8,884 nt of DNA, taken from contig CANHRV010000033.1 in NCBI GenBank assembly GCA_947463395.1, positions 1-8,884 on the forward strand, in the 5' to 3' direction. The position numbers were made by a program, and so were the translations under genes. This stretch comes from Opitutia bacterium (GTDB taxonomy: Bacteria > Verrucomicrobiota > Verrucomicrobiia > Opitutales > UBA953). Below, in pieces: positions 6,590 to 8,884 of this stretch (positions within the stretch are counted from its first letter, which is position 1; each line of letters opens with the position of its first letter). The notes under the pieces are model-generated. The model was not told where the DNA came from. It searched no databases and saw only the letters and a list, made by a program, of their open reading frames with translations.

Positions 6590-6624
6590 TGGGTCGGGGT
6601 TTGCTACAGACTGTTACCGGACCC

Positions 6625-8884
6625 ATGTTTCTTAGCCTCCTCAAGCTCTTCGCGGGCAGTCACAATCGGAAGTTTCTCCGTCACTGTGCGCCCCTCGTTA
6701 AGCGCATCAACGCCCTCGAAACTGAGTATCAAAAACTCAGTGATGCCGAAATCCAGGCCAAGACGGCGGAGTTCAAATCACGCCATGCGAAAGGCGAGAG
6801 TTTAGATGCACTCTTACCCGAGGCTTTTGCCGTTGTTAAAAATGCTGCCCGACGTCTCTGTGGCACAAAAGCCACCGTGTGCGATCACGAATTAACGTGG
6901 CAGATGGTTCACTTCGATGTGCAATTAATCGGGGGAATCGCCCTGCATCAAAATAAGATTTCTGAAATGGCCACGGGCGAAGGTAAAACGCTCGTTGCCA
7001 CTCTCCCCCTTTACCTTAATGCCTTAACAGGAAAAAACTGCCAACTGGTCACGGTAAATGATTATTTGGCACGCCGTGACTCCGAATGGATGGGACACCT
7101 CTATCGTTGGTTAGGTCTCACTGTCGGATGCATTCAAAACCAAATGGATAATGCCGAACGGCAAAAGGCATATGCCTGCGATATTACCTACGGCACAGCT
7201 TCGGAGTTTGGTTTCGATTACCTACGAGATAATGGGATGGCACTCAGCGCGCCTGAACAAGTTCAACGAGGTCATTACTTCTGTATCGTGGATGAAATCG
7301 ACTCCATCCTCATCGATGAAGCACGCACTCCTCTCATTATTTCTGGTCCTGTTACCGAAGAAAGAGAACCTCCTTTCCCACGTTTAGTCTCCCAAGTTAA
7401 AAGCCTCTTCGAAAAACAAACTCAACTGGTTACTCGACTTATTAATGAGGCCGAGTCTGAGCTCAAAGCCTTACCCGAAGGACGCGAACCCAGCGATGCC
7501 ACGCTCGATAAACTCTGGCTGACAGCGCACGGCATGCCTCGCAATAAGGCGTTTGCCCGTCTCATGGAAAACGGGCGTTGGCGCAAGGCATTGGAGAGAT
7601 TTGAGGGTATTCTTGCCAGTGACATCGAGAAAGACCGCCGCTTCCACTTAAAGGAACGCCTCTACTTTGCCATCAACGAACGGAATCACGAGTCAGACCT
7701 ATCACAATTAGGGCGCGACACTCTTCGTCCCAACGAACCCGATGCTTTCGTTCTGCCCGACTTACCAACGCGATACATTGAACTGGATAAAGACGAATCG
7801 CTTTCGCCTGAACAACGCAATCAATTACGCGCTGAAGCCGAAGCCAGCTATGTAAAAGTCTCTGAAGATATTCACGCCATTGGCCAACTCTTAAAGGCTT
7901 TCGCCCTTTACGAAAAAGACCGTCACTACGTGGTACAAGACGGCAAAGTAATGATAGTCGACGAGAATACGGGACGCATTATGGCCGGACGTCGTTGGAG
8001 CGATGGACTACACCAAGCTGTTGAAGCAAAGGAAGGGGTAGCGTTGGAAAAGGAAAATAAAACTTACGCAACGATTACGATTCAGAACTACTTCCGCATG
8101 TATGCTAAGTTAGCTGGCATGACAGGTACAGCGGAAACCGAAGCCACTGAGTTTCATGAAATTTACGGTCTCGCCGTCGTCACCATTCCGCCCAATCGAA
8201 CCTGCATTCGCATCGATCAAAACGATATCTTTTTCAAAACCCGGCGCGAAAAGTATAATTATGCCATCAAAGAAGTAACGGAGGCCTATCGTCGGGGACA
8301 GCCAGTACTCGTTGGTACCGCTTCAGTAGAAGCATCCGAGACTTTTAGCCGCATGCTAACAATCGCAAAAGTACCACACAAGGTGCTCAATGCGAAACAT
8401 CACGAGCAAGAAGCCGATATCGTGGCCTTAGCAGGCCAAAAAGGAGCCGTGACCATCGCCACAAACATGGCTGGTCGTGGTACGGACATTCGACTGGGTG
8501 AAGGGGTTCGCGAATTAGGCGGTCTTTACGTTCTTGGTACTGAGCGACACGAGTCTCGTCGAGTTGATCGTCAGTTACGTGGTCGTTGCTCTCGCCAAGG
8601 TGACCCTGGTTGCTCTCGCTTCCTCGTCTCCCTGGAAGACGACTTAATGCGCCTCTTCTCCAATGCGGGCATTATTTCTTCACTGCTAGAAAAATCCTTT
8701 AAAGAAGGCGAACCCCTGGAACACCCCTTGTTGAATCGTTCTATTGGAACAGCACAAAAGCGCGTTGAAGGTCAGAACTACACACAACGTAAACGTCTTT
8801 TGCAATACGATGACGTGCTAAATCATCAGCGACAAATCGTCTACGGTTTGCGCAATCGTGTTCTGACCGAGGAAAATTCTCGAA
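6625..8884 (+). CDS. secA: Preprotein translocase ATPase SecA, 3' end cut by window edge
   Basis: ATPase motor that binds SecYEG at the inner membrane and drives unfolded preproteins through it. 753 codons are present; the end of the helical wing and the C-terminal linker are missing, so a zinc-binding tail cannot be judged. Seen: Walker A MATGEGKT with Lys121, VTVNDYLARRD (142-152), EFGFDYLRDN (194-203), and the DEAD box VDEIDSILIDEARTPLIISG (222-241, Asp223). The preprotein cross-linking region (about 242-432) is some 95 residues longer than I recall in E. coli. Then come IVDENTGRIMAGRRWSDG, LAGMTGTAETEA, GQPVLVGTASVEASE, TIATNMAGRGTDIRLG and RHESRRVDRQLRG. Motif VI reads RGRCSRQGDPG (652-662) where most SecA have RGRSGRQGDPG; both arginines are kept. 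LQYDDVLNHQR (helical scaffold) lies near the window end. The ATG at 6625 gives a normal SecA N-terminus (MFLSLLKLFAG) but has no Shine-Dalgarno; an in-frame TTG at 6601 is possible but less likely. Confidence 0.97.
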   Translation, partial: MFLSLLKLFAGSHNRKFLRHCAPLVKRINALETEYQKLSDAEIQAKTAEFKSRHAKGESLDALLPEAFAVVKNAARRLCGTKATVCDHELTWQMVHFDVQLIGGIALHQNKISEMATGEGKTLVATLPLYLNALTGKNCQLVTVNDYLARRDSEWMGHLYRWLGLTVGCIQNQMDNAERQKAYACDITYGTASEFGFDYLRDNGMALSAPEQVQRGHYFCIVDEIDSILIDEARTPLIISGPVTEEREPPFPRLVSQVKSLFEKQTQLVTRLINEAESELKALPEGREPSDATLDKLWLTAHGMPRNKAFARLMENGRWRKALERFEGILASDIEKDRRFHLKERLYFAINERNHESDLSQLGRDTLRPNEPDAFVLPDLPTRYIELDKDESLSPEQRNQLRAEAEASYVKVSEDIHAIGQLLKAFALYEKDRHYVVQDGKVMIVDENTGRIMAGRRWSDGLHQAVEAKEGVALEKENKTYATITIQNYFRMYAKLAGMTGTAETEATEFHEIYGLAVVTIPPNRTCIRIDQNDIFFKTRREKYNYAIKEVTEAYRRGQPVLVGTASVEASETFSRMLTIAKVPHKVLNAKHHEQEADIVALAGQKGAVTIATNMAGRGTDIRLGEGVRELGGLYVLGTERHESRRVDRQLRGRCSRQGDPGCSRFLVSLEDDLMRLFSNAGIISSLLEKSFKEGEPLEHPLLNRSIGTAQKRVEGQNYTQRKRLLQYDDVLNHQRQIVYGLRNRVLTEENSR

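Noticed and set aside
6590..6605. Sigma-54-like promoter TGGGTCG-N4-TTGCT before secA
   Set aside because: About 10 of 12 consensus positions match, but one or more such matches are expected by chance in a window this size. The predicted transcript start would leave only about 9-10 bases before the ATG, and secA is not a usual sigma-54 target.
6504..6644. A 47-residue N-terminal extension of TrxB starting at 6644
   Set aside because: It would precede the dinucleotide-binding fold with unrelated sequence and overlap the secA start. MAENVIILG at 6503 is the standard family start.
7422..7625. Minus-strand 67-codon open frame inside secA
   Set aside because: It lies entirely antisense to SecA and has no recognisable features.

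Overview
The window is ordinary bacterial chromosome carrying housekeeping metabolism and protein export genes. It holds six protein genes, two of them cut by the window ends. In order they are ppdK (minus, 3' end missing), a small unrecognised membrane-anchored protein gene (minus), thiD (plus), ilvB (plus), trxB (minus) and secA (plus, 3' end missing). There is no sign of a mobile element, phage, CRISPR array, rRNA or tRNA.

The likely source is a member of the PVC group, most probably Verrucomicrobiota. This rests on recalled family features, not a search. SecA has an enlarged preprotein cross-linking region and the motif VI variant RGRCSRQGD; I associate RGRC(A/S)R with Chlamydiae and Verrucomicrobia, where most bacteria have RGRSGRQGD. 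IlvB is plant-like (QHLGMVVQWEDRFY) with an extra loop before YPDF. None of the six genes has a strong Shine-Dalgarno sequence.

Layout: 1-2129 is ppdK, read leftwards. 2130-2332 is its leader, with several short inverted repeats and no gene. 2333-2680 encodes a 115-residue protein with a C-terminal membrane helix. 2681-2764 is the divergent region between that gene and thiD and carries a cluster of TTAAGA(G) repeats. 2765-3559 is thiD. 3560-3709 is the ilvB leader. 3710-5518 is ilvB. A strong bidirectional terminator at 5536-5566 separates it from convergent trxB (5580-6503). 6504-6624 is the divergent trxB/secA region, and secA runs from 6625 off the right end.

The genes do not form one pathway. 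PpdK interconverts pyruvate and phosphoenolpyruvate, ThiD makes the pyrimidine half of thiamine diphosphate, and IlvB needs thiamine diphosphate to condense pyruvate, so the first three share a loose pyruvate/thiamine theme. TrxB (thioredoxin reduction) and SecA (protein export) are unrelated. Strand switches make most genes look singly transcribed; only thiD and ilvB share a direction, and a 150-base gap separates them.

I found no clearly new biological system. The points most worth checking are the small membrane-anchored protein with its repeat-filled divergent promoter region, the C4...G(3-5) hairpins in the leaders of ppdK, ilvB and secA, and lineage-specific substitutions in SecA and IlvB.
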